Below, piece by piece: positions 11,329 to 23,950 of a stretch of DNA of 64,000 nucleotides. A program made the position numbers and the translations under genes. Every line of letters starts with the position of its first letter. Position 1 is the stretch's first letter. The notes beneath the pieces are model-generated. The model was not told the DNA's origin, did no database searches, and saw only the letters and a list, made by a program, of their open reading frames with translations. The stretch comes from Molanna angustata (Eukaryota > Arthropoda > Insecta > Trichoptera > Molannidae), in assembly GCA_963576475.1 (NCBI GenBank), contig OY754972.1:13256811-13320810 (forward strand), written 5' to 3'.

Positions 11329-11634
11329 TAGATTTTTATTATAATATACTAGATGTCGTAGTTAGCAAATTTTGAATGAATCGAAATGAGGCATTTTTCC
11401 ACGAGATTTTTGACGGTTTGGTTGGCAGACCACATCGTTTATCTATAGAGAATAACGACTAACGTGAATTGTTTTCGGATTTATCGAAAAGCACTTCGTT
11501 TATTAAGATTTAGAGAACAGTTATCTAGGATGTGTTGAAATGTAAGGAACACTGAAATATGTTGCCAACCAAAACGTCAAACGCGCGATATTCCATGACT
11601 CATTTTTTGCACAAAGTACTATAATAAAAATCTA
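11329..11634. mobile_element. Foldback MITE 'T', complete copy (306 bp)
   Basis: Termini TAGATTTTTATTATA and TATAATAAAAATCTA are inverted, consistent with a TA-type target. The interior is itself partly inverted (GACGGTTTGGTTGGCA against TGCCAACCAAAACGTC). Two more copies of this family host the other two solo LTRs (T2 ending near 13768, T3 at 56276-58693), which makes this intact copy the reference for their empty sites. Confidence 0.8.
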
Positions 11635-11901
11635 TGATAATATATAATATTCGCCAAACATCTTGAACGAGCTTTCGGTTTCGCAGAGCGCAAATTTGTG
11701 TCTTTTTGCTTCGTTGGTTTACATGCAAATCGCCCCCCTTCTCGTTTAAAAGTTCAAGTCATTTGGCGACAACTACTACACTATATGGAGTACTGTGTGC
11801 AATAAGTGAGTCATGATATATCGTGCGTTTGACGTCTTGGTTGACAACATATTGCAGTTTTCCATATATTTCAACACTTCCTAGATTATTGTTCTTTAAA
11901 T

Positions 11902-13586
11902 TGTTATGCCCGAAAAAAATATTGCCGAAAAACAATGATTTTTATTTTTTTTCCCACGGCAACATTTCTGAAAGCAGCTAGCGCTCGTTGCGGGCAAGCA
12001 ACGAAACTTGCAGCTAGCAGCTAGCACGCGCTATGGCACGCGACCTCTTTGGGCGTTCAACTCTGGTGGGCGACGGACGGTTTGGTGTGACGCCGTCATC
12101 GGTTGACACGTGCTCCCGATGGCGGCCATATTTTCGACGGCGCAGGAGGTCTGCTTGACAGGACACGTCACGCGCATGGACGCTGCGGGTGCTACGGAGC
12201 CAAGATGAGGGCATCAACAGGGCAGAGGCGTGGAGGCAGGGCGCAGTGTTGGGCCACCGCAGCAGGGAACGCGGCGGCTTGCAGATTGGACCACGAGGGG
12301 CTTTTCGTGTCGTATGGGGCGTCGGTTCGCCTCCGGTGAGGCTCCCAGCTGGCCAGCCACCTCTGTCGAGATGCACCTTCATAGCGTTGCCGTGTGGCAC
12401 GGAGCCAGCCATGGGTGACTGCCTTGCAGAGACGAGGAAACTATGCCGAGTACGAGAAGGACCTGCCAACCTGACGCAGAGGCTGGGCCCCGCCGGACTT
12501 TCAGCCACCACGTGGAAGACAGTGGCATGCCTGGAGAAAGGATGTCGCTGTACCCTGGGGCTGCACCTTCTGGTCGGCGTCTCTTCGTGCTCGGTTGTGT
12601 TTAAGAGTTGGACTGTTATTCTTCGTTTTGTTTTGTTATTTGTACTCTGTTGTTGTTGTGTTTTTTTGTTTTTTTATTATTTAATTGCCATGGACCAACT
12701 ATAATGATTTTTGAATAAATGCGCCGTACTACTACAGCTTATATATTTAAACCGAATATTTTTAAGTAAATAAATATTTAACATCAATGATGTATGTGAT
12801 AGAAAGAGTTTGGTGTAATAAGGTTAGATTAATGAAGGACGAATGTGAATGAATATTAATTTGAAAAAGGTAATGTCATGATTTAATTATGTTAAAAAAT
12901 ATGGTAAATATGTGTACTGACCTGAATATTTCCTGTACTATAGAATCTCAGGGCTATCAATATTTGAATTTCAGGCGTTATAGGCATGCCTCTGTTGTTG
13001 ATTTTTCGCAATCCATCGTGAATAAGCGGCAATATGGCAGTGAGGACAGTTTCTTTATAAAATCTATAGCGCTTTTTAAATTCAGTTTTCATAAAATTCG
13101 AAAGGGTTTATCATATTTCGAATATAACATTTGCGGCGTCTCATTCGCCTTGCGGCAAATGATTCATCGGGAAAATTTATCACATCTGCATTCCCAATAT
13201 TGTCAACATCTTGCAAAAACTCAAATATATCAGACATTTTAATGAATATAATTTTATATTCACCACAAAAATAATGTCTCGAAATTCACCAGTTTTTATC
13301 TCGAATAAAAATTAAAATAGAACTAAGTAAACGATTTTGACAGTTCAAAGCGTGCTCAGCGTCTAAAGTCACCGATTTTGGTGACTCAAACTCGCGGGAG
13401 ATGAGTAACGATTTTTTATTACTTCTGTGAGAAACAATGTTCTATGATTACAAATCTGTAACTCAAACTCATCTAAGTACCTATTTTGCGACTATGATTC
13501 TGGGCCATAGTGTCACCATCATTTGTCTCCTTTTCTTCCTCACACTGGCTTTGACGTTTCCTCGTGGTCGGAGAGAGGGCTCATCA
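11902..13586 (+). mobile_element. Solo LTR, copy B, carrying a Harbinger insertion
   Basis: It starts TGTTATGCCC, ends GGGCTCATCA and is flanked by AAAT on both sides (11898-11901 and 13587-13590). AATAAA lies at 12714-12719. Relative to copies A and C it holds about 769 bp of extra sequence between 12737 and 13505. On the sense strand, before the poly-A signal, there is a 171-codon open frame (12189-12704) in the GC-rich U3. The same frame is broken by a deletion in copy A and a 1-bp loss in copy C, so I do not annotate it as a gene. Confidence 0.85.
12889..13240 (-). pseudogene. PIF/Harbinger (HARBI1-like) transposase, N-terminal fragment
   Basis: Read on the minus strand, a frame starting at 13240 (MSDIFEFLQDVDNIGNADVI...) runs to INPFEFYEN. 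A one-base shift then leads to EFKKRYRFYKETVLTAILPL and ITPEIQILIALRFYSTGNIQ. This is the conserved N-terminal region of HARBI1-type nucleases (RNPFEFYDEEEFKKRFR and LLIALRFYATG in the family). The Asp/Glu catalytic part is absent. The homology stops at a possible splice donor (CAG|GTCAGT). It lies inside LTR B. Confidence 0.75.
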
Positions 13587-14044
13587 AAATCTTAACGAAC
13601 AAAGTATTTTTTTCGACAAATAAATCCGAAAACAATTCACATTAGTCGTTATTCTCTATAGAAAAACGATGTAGTCTGCCAACCTTATCAAAAGTCCCGT
13701 GGAAAAATACCTCACTTTGATTCATACAAAATACAAAATTTGCATACTGCGACATCTATGAAAATCTATGGAGTTTATCAATAATCTGTGGAGGACAATC
13801 TATGCAACAAAAACGTCAACAGTAGAAAAATGACGTTTGTCTTTTAACGCGATGTTGGTTGATAGGTTATTTTGCAAAGATGTACCGTTTTTATTTTCTC
13901 AGAATTTATTGAATTTCTAGTATGCGCGCGATTCATATAGTAAATGATGTATTCTATTTATTTTAGTCGAATTTAATTCTCGCGCCAATTATGCTAAAAG
14001 TTCAGTGCTTGGTCTTTTAAAAAATAAACATTACCTTTACGAAT

Positions 14045-17000
14045 ATGGAAAATCTCGCAGAGTCGATAGTAAACAGTGGCGTTCCCGAAGTAAACACCAA
14101 CGCAAACCTTTCACCTAAACAAAAAATATCAAATTTTCACGCTAACAACATTGAGAGTGCAAATTTAAATATCAATGGTGAAAATGAAGTGGTCAAGAAA
14201 AAACGACATAGAATCCGTGCATCTAAAAAGAAAACACCCAAAAACACTAGCGAAACAAATACTGACAATGAATTTTCAATATTGAATACAGTTAAACAAA
14301 GTAATCGTTCAAAAAATTCTGCATCTACAAATCATATTAATAAACAAATTGATGCTCACAATCATGATATATTGAATCTGCAAAATCTTTTCTTAAAAGT
14401 AAATGGATTAACATTAAAAGACAAAAGTAATGATTCAAGACGTATGAATCATAGAGAGTTAACATCGAAAGATAATCAATCACAACATAGTAATAATCAT
14501 TATTCACCAAGAAATAAATTACATAAAAATAATGAATACTCAAAGTATGATGCGTACGCAAGTTATGAAGAGATATTTATTGGATTACAAACTGGAATTA
14601 TGATAGAAAGTACTTTGAGAATAAACGCAAAATGTTATCAACAAGCTTACGTTTCTCATCCTGATAAAAATAAATCTGATATTTTGATAAATGGTGTTAA
14701 AGATAGAAACAGGGCTTTGGATGATGATTTAGTCATTGTTGAAATATTAAATCCTGATGATACTGTTAACAAACCTATAGGAAAAGTTGTTTGCATTAAA
14801 GAACGTAGAAATAAACAAACCTGCGTGGGTTTTTTAAAGCTTGATACAAAAAACAGTAAGGAAGCAATTTTCACTCCGAGAGACAAAAGATATCCAATAA
14901 TGTATATTCCTATTATAGACTGTCCTCCATGCTTTCAATTTGATCATAAAGTTTATGAAAAGACAATGTTTTTTGCCAAAATTATCAATTGGTGTAATCC
15001 AAAATATATAATCGGCACTTTATTATCTAACATTGGACATACAGATGATATGAAAGCTCAGGCTAAATCAATATTAATTGAAAATGACTTGGATACAACT
15101 CCATACAGTTATCAATTTAAAGACTTGTATCCAAATATAGATTTTACCATTTCAGAAGATCAAATAAATATAAGGGAAGATTTTCGCAACACCTGTGTTT
15201 TCACTATCGACCCTCTCACTGCCAGGGATTTGGATGATGCAGTATCATGCAAATTATTGGCAAATGGAAATTATGAAATTGGTGTGCATATATCTGATGT
15301 GACATATTATTTAAAACAAGATATGTCGCTCAACGAGGAAGTGGCTAAAAAAGCTACCACTGTGTACTTAGTCGATGGAACTTATCATATGCTTCCAAAA
15401 GATTTATGCTTTTGCTGTTCATTACTTCCTGGATGTGATAAATTAACTTTTTCAGTTATTTGGGAAATGTCTAAAGATGGAACTATACTAAATCATCGAT
15501 TTTCAAGAAGCATAATCAACTCTTGTTGTCAACTGGCTTATGATCATGTGCAGTATATGATTGAGAATCCTGATAAACCATTAATGGATACAGATTTTCC
15601 AACAATCGAAGCACCTTGGAACCTGAACGATATTAAAACAATAGTTTTAAAATTGTTTGAGTTTTCTACTATTTTAAGAAAAAGAAGGTTTGAAAGCGGC
15701 GCCTTACGCATCGATCAACCGAAGCTTCATTTCAGATTAGATCCTGTAACAGGATTCCCACTTTCGTTTGAAGTTGAAGAACATAATGAAAGTCACAGTC
15801 TGATTGAAGAGTTTATGTTATTAGCCAATTGTACTGTAGCAAAACGCATTCATGAAGATTTTCCTCAGATAGCTTTTCTGAGAATGCATCCGCCACCTAA
15901 AAATACATTGGAAGTAGTGAAAGACAACTTCAAGAGAATTGGGATTGAACTTGATATATCATCAGCAGGACAACTTCAGGCCTCTTTGGCTAAATTCATT
16001 GGAGAAGATATTAGTAGTAAATCTAAAATGATTGTTGTACATACACATCTAGTGAAAACACTATCTCGAGCATTATACTTTTGTGCTAATGGTTATGATG
16101 ATGACGAAATTCGTCATTACGCCTTAAATATACCACTGTACACCCATTTCACAAGTCCCATTAGAAGATATGCTGATATTATGGTACACAGGTAAATAAT
16201 TATTAAATATACTTGATTTGTTTTCTCTAATATCATTTTAACTTAATGTTTAAAAGAACTTGCGATGATATAAGGAAAATATATAAGGCTGAGCGGATAT
16301 TGCACTGACTTAGTTATTCAATGATGGAGAGTTCGAACCCCATCATACCTCGAACAATTTCATTCTCCTATATATATTTATGCTTAATTTAGGAAATGTA
16401 TTATCTGTTCTTTTCACAAGGAAATATCATTCATTTTTTCAACGAAATCTTTTTATTTGTTCATTTCCAGATTGCTGTCATCTTCTCTTGGATATTCCCC
16501 AATGCCAACATGGAAACCTGACTATGTCCAAAAAACTGCCAACCATTGCAACACACAAAAGTATAATGCAAAAAAGGCGGGTGAAATGTCAGCGGAAGTC
16601 TACTTGAACAAATATATTGTTCTTAATTCTCCAATTCTGGTAACTGCTGCTGTGTTGGAAGTGTTTGAGAATTCTCTGGATGTTGTAATTTTTTCCACGG
16701 GCACCGTGAAACGAATCTACTATGATGTAAGTTTTTTTACACACTTTTCTTTAACATCACTTTTCTATCTGTCTGGACAGAAATTTTGCAATCCATTTTA
16801 AACCAACTTCCCGACCGCTTAGAGCTCTGAAAATTTCAGATTGTGTATTCCCGATGACAATGCACGTTAATATGATAACTATTAAAAAAAAAGCTACGCG
16901 TCTCTGGCTGAGCTTAAATAAAATTAGAATGTTAGATGCAACAATAATATACAACTTTTTGCAAACAAGAGCTACCCCCAGAAACGCAGTTTAAAGTAAA

Positions 17001-20000
17001 TTCTCCCACTTTGTCAAAAATACAAAACAGTATCAGGAAAAAGAAAAATTATTCCTCCCCTGGACCTGATGGAATACCTTATATAGTATAAGAAATGTCC
17101 TTCATTACAAATTATCACTCATACAAGGAAATATGGAACAAGGAAACAGTTCCAACCTTTTAATTGCAACATGCTATATTTGTTCTACTACCAAAAAAAG
17201 AAATTACCAGCTACCCAAAAGATACAAGGCCAAAAGCCTTAATAAATACCATCGCCGAGGAGTTCTTCAGCCTAATGCAGGAAAGAATGCTTGATTTCAT
17301 GCCGAAAAATAAGTACTTTACTGCAGATACACAAAAGGGATTTCTCCCAGATCTCTCAGGTTGTATGGAACATATCACCCTACTCAGCTTTACGATATGC
17401 TAGACAGAACAACAAATTTTTCAAATTTGTCTGTCGCCAATGGCTTTTAATATTGTTTTTAACATCCTATTAAGGTCCGGACTTTTATGTGATAGGAAGA
17501 AATTGGGAATACAGACTGAAGAGAGATGAGATATGCACTCAGCCTTGTTTGGCATTTGCAGATGATTTAATGTTGCTAACAAGGAATCAGGCAAATTGTC
17601 AGTAAATGCTAGACCGTGTACAGCAATTTTACGATTGGTCAAAGGGAATGGAAGTGAACCCAACAAAGTCATATGGAAAAACAAGGTACGAAATACGGTC
17701 CCATAGATCTCACAATAAATGGAAACAAAAATAACAAGGATGACTGAAGATCGTCCAGTTAAGTTTTTGAGTAAAAAATTTCATCTCGATGGAGGGTCAC
17801 ACCCGGTAGATTGGTTAGTGGACAAACTAGGAAAAATGCAGAGTAAGGTAAGTTGGTGATCTCGGGAACAAGAAAAGCAGGGATATATGATAATTATATA
17901 ACAACACGCTGACATGGCCATTTCGTCATGCTCTAGCAACAATGACGGATCTGACATTTTGGCGAAAATGCTTTTATTGCATAAAATTAATTTATCTAGC
18001 TATTGTAAAAATAAAAACTTACATTTTCATAATATTTTGTTTATTTACAAAATAACAACATTGGATCTGTACTAAAAAGTCCATATAGTAATAATGTATA
18101 TTAAAACCCGACATTGTTAGATGTGAAATTTACCACTTCCATCATTGTTAAAGGGATTGCGCCTTAAGCTTAGGATCAACAGAGGCGGACGGATCAGATT
18201 TTTGTTTCTTAGCAACTACGGCATTAATGTTAACGATCCGATTGCACGCATGAATTCCTAATAATTATATGCACGCATGAATTCTATAAAATTATATAGA
18301 ATACTAAAATCCGCCAAATGCGCTGTGTCTGCTGCACTTATGTAGACGTTAATCCTTAGCCTACAGGTATTCGTTATAATAATTTTATGTCAAAACATAC
18401 AATATCCTTTTATGAAATAAAATAAAATAAATTAAAACAAATAACTTTGTTTACTTCTACTACTGTAAACACCTTTAATTTATGAAAGGGGTTATAACGT
18501 TTTCGAGCGTGTGCTCATCCTCAGTAACCACTTATTACTAGTAATAAGTGGTTACTGAGGATGAGCACACGCTCGAAAACGTTATAACCCCTTTCATAAA
18601 TTAAAGGTGTTTACAGTAGTAGAAGTAAACAAAGTTATTTGTTTTAATTTATTTTATTTTATTTAAAATGAACTTCTACAAAGTTTCTCACGAAAAATTC
18701 GAAGAATCCTTTTATGAGTTGTACAGTTTTAATATAGTGAATCAACTTTCTCAATAGTAATGTCGACTGTGGTAGTTACAACAATGTTATTTGAACCTTC
18801 GATTGAATATTTAAAATGGATTTATTTATGATATTTTTAAATCATTCAATTAATTAAGTAAATGTAGAAGTAAAAATAATTTAAACAAATGCCAATTTAT
18901 TTTCTCTTTAATTTCCATATCCGACAATGTTTTTTGGAAGGATAATATTAAAAACTGCTGTAAGTAGCAGATCCTCCGTTTCAACGTGGAATTTAAAAGG
19001 CAAAAACTTTCAGATCTGATACATTCGACGCTGCAGTTTGATGAAAGTCCAATTAACAACAGCGTATGTGCAATATCTGAAAACTGAGTTAATTTTCATA
19101 ATATTCTTAAATACCATTTCAACAATAAAAGTTAGGATACAACATGTGCAAAATTTCCTTTAAAAATATAGATTTTATAAGGAAAAGACACATCTTTTTT
19201 TCTTCATTTCGCTCTCCTGTAAAATTCCATTTTTACAGATCCGACGTTGTTACTAGGGCATAGCATAACAGGAGAACTAAAAACCTGGTTGTCTCTGGCT
19301 AGGCCTTGTGACACTAGCTCCTTATTCAGAGCGAAAAATGACTTTGGCATGAATTTTAAAAATCCCTCAGTGATGTATGAAAAACTAAGGATCATTAAAC
19401 ACACCATCCATAAGTAAGACCAACCCATAGTAGAGATTACTCGAGAAGAAAAAGAAATAAATAATCTGAAAAGTAGAGTTGATTTCGATAATAAATTCAC
19501 TGCAGGTTGTAGTAAAAACCGCTCCGGTGGTCTGGGGATGGAGAGAAACACGACAGAAAAAGATTTGCACAAGATGCAAACAACAAATACAAACTTCATG
19601 TGTTGAACTTGCAAGTTCAAAACGATTGGTTGCCCTTGGGAGAATTTCGAACAGATCTTATGGATGGATGGTCATCTGAGAGATGGTACGTTCCCAGACT
19701 CAAGTAACTTAAAACGGTGGAATATAGCCAGAGATGACAATTGCCACCTATGTGGGACATCTGCAGCACGGTTAGGCTTATCTTGGCCAGCTACAGGGTA
19801 ACACTATTGGGAAGGAAGGAGGGAAGGTTCTCATACTGCCATGATAAGGTGCTTGAAATCGTGAGAGACGCTTCCAGCCTTGTGGTGGCAAGAGGCATCA
19901 AAGAATTAACTACATGAAAATGGTCAGTTGTAACATTTGTAAAACCGGGACAACAAGTCAGACCTACAACAAAGAAATAAGTATCAATAATTAGGAAGTC

Positions 20001-21426
20001 AGATGACTGGAATATCCTCATGAATACGAGAGCAGAGAGATATACCCTTCCAAAGGAGATCTACATCTCATCTCTTAGGCCTGACATTATACTCTTTTTG
20101 AATGAAGAGCTATTTATGTGGAGCTGACTGTTCCATGGAACACAAATATTCCATAAGACCACCAATGCAAAGTAAACAAGTATAAGGAACTGGTAGATAA
20201 AACAGTTCAAAAAGACTTAAGCACAAATATATATGCTGTAGAGGTGGAGACGAAAGGCCTGCCCGCAAAGTCTTTATATTCCTACTTTAAGGACCTGTCT
20301 CCCTAGGGATAAAATAAAAGAACTTCTGGATAGGGTGTCAAAAGCAGCATTGCCCGCATCCTATTGGATTTGATTGCGCATGAGAGTGTTAGTCAAAGGT
20401 TAGTGGGTGAGTGGTGAGCGTGACTCGAGTCATAAAGGGGCACCTTAAGTTCGTAAAAATGGTCGCAAGCCCATGTGGCTCGCCTATTCTGACTAGTACT
20501 CTGGTCATCTGTGCTCGTGGGCCTGGATTCGTGAATCCAGTGGAACTACGATTGCCTTTATCTTTTGTATCTATCTGTTTTTACATGTTTCAATGTAAAA
20601 TCAATTAAACCAACATTTCTAAACAAGATTAGAAATGTATATTATTATGATTAGCTGTGAACTAAATTAATTTAAGGAAAATTTATTGAGTAATTTAATG
20701 TATGCTAGTACAAATTAAATATGCAAAGATAACTCTGAAAAGGGTATCCTCTTTGAGAATTGCTTTTCAAACAGAAACTGAGCAATACTTAGTAAGTAAG
20801 TAATAAAACTTCGTATGAGAATTCAAACAGGACATCTGCGAATCTCTGATGAATTTCATCTCCAAACTATCCTAGGTACTCTGTGAAATAACAGTGTGCT
20901 TATGTTTAGCAAACGAATGCTTTCCGTGACAACAATCCTTTAGATTCTTCAATCACTTCATTTTGAATTTTCAACTTGATGTTTCTGAAAACATCTCAAA
21001 GAGGTGTAAAAGCAAAAAATGAAAACATGATTTGTTAAGTCATTTAGATTATTCAATCTTTTGATGATAATTTTTAGAATATTTGAAATGTATTTTGAAA
21101 CCATAGAATACAACCAAAATTATTATTTTGTGATGTTGTATTTATAATAACCCGCCTTTGTGCACTTGCCTGTGCATTATAAAAGATAATAAATAATTAA
21201 TGTGAATTATTTCCGGTTACAGAACTTCTCTGAAGACAAAGTCCATGTGTCTCTTGTGAAAAATGAAAATGAAAGTGGCGGTGGAAACAAAGCTCTGGTT
21301 ACCTGGGAGACTCCATCTCAAGTTACACAGATATTGCAGATATTTGATATTGTACAAGTCACACTTAAAAAAACTGACAATCTCAACATGATAAATGCAA
21401 GAATCGTGAGACCCAATTTATCATAA
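14045..21426 (+). CDS. DIS3L2: DIS3-like 3'-5' exoribonuclease 2 (three exons)
   Basis: RNase II/RNB-family exonuclease. In other animals DIS3L2 degrades uridylated RNAs in the cytoplasm, independently of the exosome. Exons are 14045-16191, 16471-16726 and 21223-21426; all junctions are GT/AG and phases close, giving 868 aa (human about 885). The N-terminus is low-complexity with a basic KKKRHRIRASKKK patch (residues 51-63). Cold-shock-type domains start near residue 168 (GLQTGIMIESTLRIN, ILINGVKDRNRALDDDLV). The RNB domain holds the catalytic motif DPLTARDLDDA with Asp389, 395, 397 and 398, and ends at YTHFTSPIRRYADIMVHR. The S1 region is completed by exons 2 and 3. There is no N-terminal PIN domain, which separates it from DIS3/Rrp44. 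Codons are AT-rich, unlike MARCHF6. The last intron (4.5 kb) is full of TE debris. AATAAA directly follows the stop. Confidence 0.93.
16262..16400 (+). mobile_element. Decayed tRNA-derived SINE (family 1) in DIS3L2 intron 1
   Basis: A tRNA-like head with B box GAGTTCGAACCCC is followed by the family-1 body (caatttcattct...tatgcttaatttaggaaatgta), also seen at 28930-29083, 29583-29720, 40490-40632 and 40846-41008. The head is more diverged than in the other copies. Confidence 0.6.
18160..18370. repeat. MITE-like fragment related to 42343-42450
   Basis: Shares an ordered set of short blocks with 42343-42450: cttag..atc.acagaggc, ggacggat, atttttgt.tc.ta.caac, and gcgct...cttatgt.gac. It contains two copies of gcacgcatgaattc. 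Strongly diverged. Confidence 0.4.
18415..18664. repeat. Perfect 250-bp palindrome (125-bp arms, no spacer)
   Basis: The two arms are exact reverse complements, base for base as far as I can check, meeting at CTTATTACT/AGTAATAAG (between 18539 and 18540). Each arm, read outward from the centre, contains GGTTACTGAGGATGAGC, then GCTCGAAAACGTTATAACC, then an AT-rich tail. It lies inside the decayed LINE in DIS3L2 intron 2. Confidence 0.95.
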
Positions 21427-23538
21427 ATAAAATTATGTTGTGAACTTTTGTTGATTGTGTTCAATCCAACAATATTATTTTTTACTATACAGCACAGTTG
21501 AAACATTTTAGTTTCATTGTATTTGTAAAATATTTTACTGTCAAATGTTAGATGTTAATTTTATAATTTTACATTATGTTCCTATAAAAATAAGGACTAT
21601 CAATTTAAATAATAATAATAATAATAATTTCAATTGACTAATTATTTAAATAACTATTTGATAACATAGATTATTTTCAAAGTGATTTTAAACAAAACGA
21701 AAGTGTAGTGAAAAATGTAGTAATTTATTTGGTTTTTGACATCACACCGAGCATCGTTTATCTAAACTCCAAAGATCCAAAATTATATACATCTTTCATC
21801 GTATGAATCGTATTGTATGAAAATATAGAAAATTATCAATTTTAGAGAATGAATGCAGTCTTAAAATGAGATTTCGAGAAAAATAATCAGAATTATCCTA
21901 CACTAAAAAAAACAGCAGCATCCTTGAATCTCTCTGTTAAATAGGATACACCATGGTACATACATACAATGTCAATCTCACATGCTTTTTTGTTGTAATT
22001 GTTATTTTATAATATCATAATTATGTAATTGTAAGTCACTATGAAGCCACTTGTTTTGCCATCATCATATTTTGATGTAAATGTATAAAAAATAATTACA
22101 TTACCTACACATAAAAATTACATTACCTCAACCAATATCGTTTACCTACAGCATTTGCTTTGTTTAGAGAATGTGAATTTTCTTGTTTACAATCATTTCT
22201 TTTTTGTTAAATACTTGGATACAACCCAGTTATTTTGTAATATCATTTTCATGTAAATGAATTAATATAATTAGAATTTACATATGAATTAACAAGCGGC
22301 TTTACAGTGCCTAATAAAAAATAACATAAATGTTTTTTTTATACTATTACAACTTTTTAATTCAATTTTTTTTATACACTTGTATAACTCATTATTTTAA
22401 ATATAAGAAAATAAGACACAGTGTATTATTTTATAATATTTTTAATTTTGTGAAAGTTTTTTTTTAATTCCTTGACTTAAATATTTTATATTCCTTTTGA
22501 TTTTTTTTATACTGTGAAATATGAAATAATTATGTTATGTATGTATTTAAATACTTATGTGTTTCTTAGACCTTAAAATATTTTTTATATTGTCAAATAT
22601 AAAATAAACCACAATTTTTGATTTTATTGTTCTTATTTTATAAACAAAATAACATCTCGCATAGTTCAGCAATGAGGTTCACCGCCCATTCGAATGTTAA
22701 TTCCTTTTATGTATGTGGTTAATTATTTTTTTGGTCCAGCATAAACGTATACCTAATAGAAAACTATATATTTAAATAATTTTATTGGTAGTTAAATATT
22801 CTACATATCGCTTTCTTAACGACCAGTGAGTTAAATAGCAAAATAAAATTAAATCAACTTTTTATGTTACTATTAATTTTTTGTTCAAATTATTTCTATG
22901 TTTGTATCGCAGGCGAGAACTAAAGAAGATTTCATGTTTTTATTTAATTTATCAATTATCTAGATTTTTCATTTATTTAATTACAAAAGATTGTTTTGGA
23001 AAACATGCATTTCATTAGGACCCAACGCCTAATAATTCTTAAATTTTGTATGCACACTTGCTTCTGATGATGATTTATAAAAACGAGTGGGTTGTGTTCA
23101 ACACTAAACTCTTTCCAACGCTTATATTTAATTACTTTTGATACCATTTCCCATAGTCCAATCTTCTGTTTTTTTACACACACTCGCTTCCAATGAAAGT
23201 ATATAATAAAACAAATGAGTTGTGGCTAACATTATGCTTATGTTCCTTCTAATTTCAAACCACTTCCCAAAGTCCATTATTTAAGACTGAATAATTTGGG
23301 TTGGAGGGGACAGATTTTTTTATGTATGTTTATTTTTATTGTGCTGTATATTTATTACTCAGTCTGAATTCATATCATAACAAATAAACAGTTTCTTGAT
23401 GAGTTAGTTAGCTTATAGCTTCACATTTACTTTCCCGAGCATTCCATCAAGGTGGCGACACTTGGGATGAGCTGGTCACATAATCAGAATGGACAACGAC
23501 AACCCAGTAAAACGCCTCACAATCTACACCACAAACTG
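21427..23538. other. DIS3L2 3' UTR and AT-rich intergenic DNA
   Basis: Very AT-rich with several AATAAA candidates (21427, near 22600), a short AAT run near 21608 and a block at 22650-22695 (catagttcagcaatgaggtt) that recurs at 50702-50745. No exon is visible. Confidence 0.5.
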
Positions 23539-23950
23539 TTAAGGTACCAGTTCGCTGCGCGACCGAGACCGGAGACAGAGACAGGAGACCGAGACCGTTA
23601 ATTGATTGTATGAACACCAGTTCGCGAGCGAGACCGAGACCGAGACAGCAAAGCGGTCTCCTCCATACAAAAGTGGTGTCTCTCTGAGTATCGTGTGGTA
23701 TCTCTGAGAATCACGTGACTGAACAATGTCAGAGTGACATTTATCATCAATATTTCAGGTTATGGTTTCATTTTTTCGCATTGTTTTTTGCAGTAAATTA
23801 TTTAATACAATACATAATATTTTATTTAGCTGAGAGTACATTCTGAAAATATTTTCATCAAACAATAAATTTCTGTATCAAAATGAAAACGATCTTTCTT
23901 TCCCTCTAGTTGTGTATAATTTGTTTACAGCCATTCTTCGTTTTGTTTTG

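Larger units (their letters stand above)
11680..13768. mobile_element. MITE 'T', second copy, split by solo LTR B
   Basis: The left part (ending 11901) and the right part (13587-13768) align with the two halves of the intact copy at 11329-11634 in inverted orientation. The right end is GACATCTATGAAAATCTA. The left boundary is blurred by decay and given approximately. Confidence 0.65.
16960..20580 (+). mobile_element. Decayed LINE with restriction-like endonuclease
   Basis: Broken frames on the plus strand follow the order of a single-ORF LINE. Near 17040-17400: SSPGPDGIPYIVYE, LPKKE.. and QKGFLPDLSGCMEH (reverse transcriptase fingers and the QKG..GC.EH motif). Near 17545: LAFADDLMLLTRNQ (the YADD-type active site). 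Near 19730: NIARDDNCHLCGT, a zinc-finger start, and the following His part. Near 20070: SLRPDIILFLNEELFM, then an ELTVPW-like segment, a PD-(D/E)XK type nuclease core. Stops and shifts are frequent. The 3' UTR contains a perfect stem CTGGATTC/GAATCCAG near 20522-20540. The element is broken at about 17900-19200 by other repeats. It belongs to the R2/R4/NeSL-like group; the exact clade is open. Confidence 0.75.
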
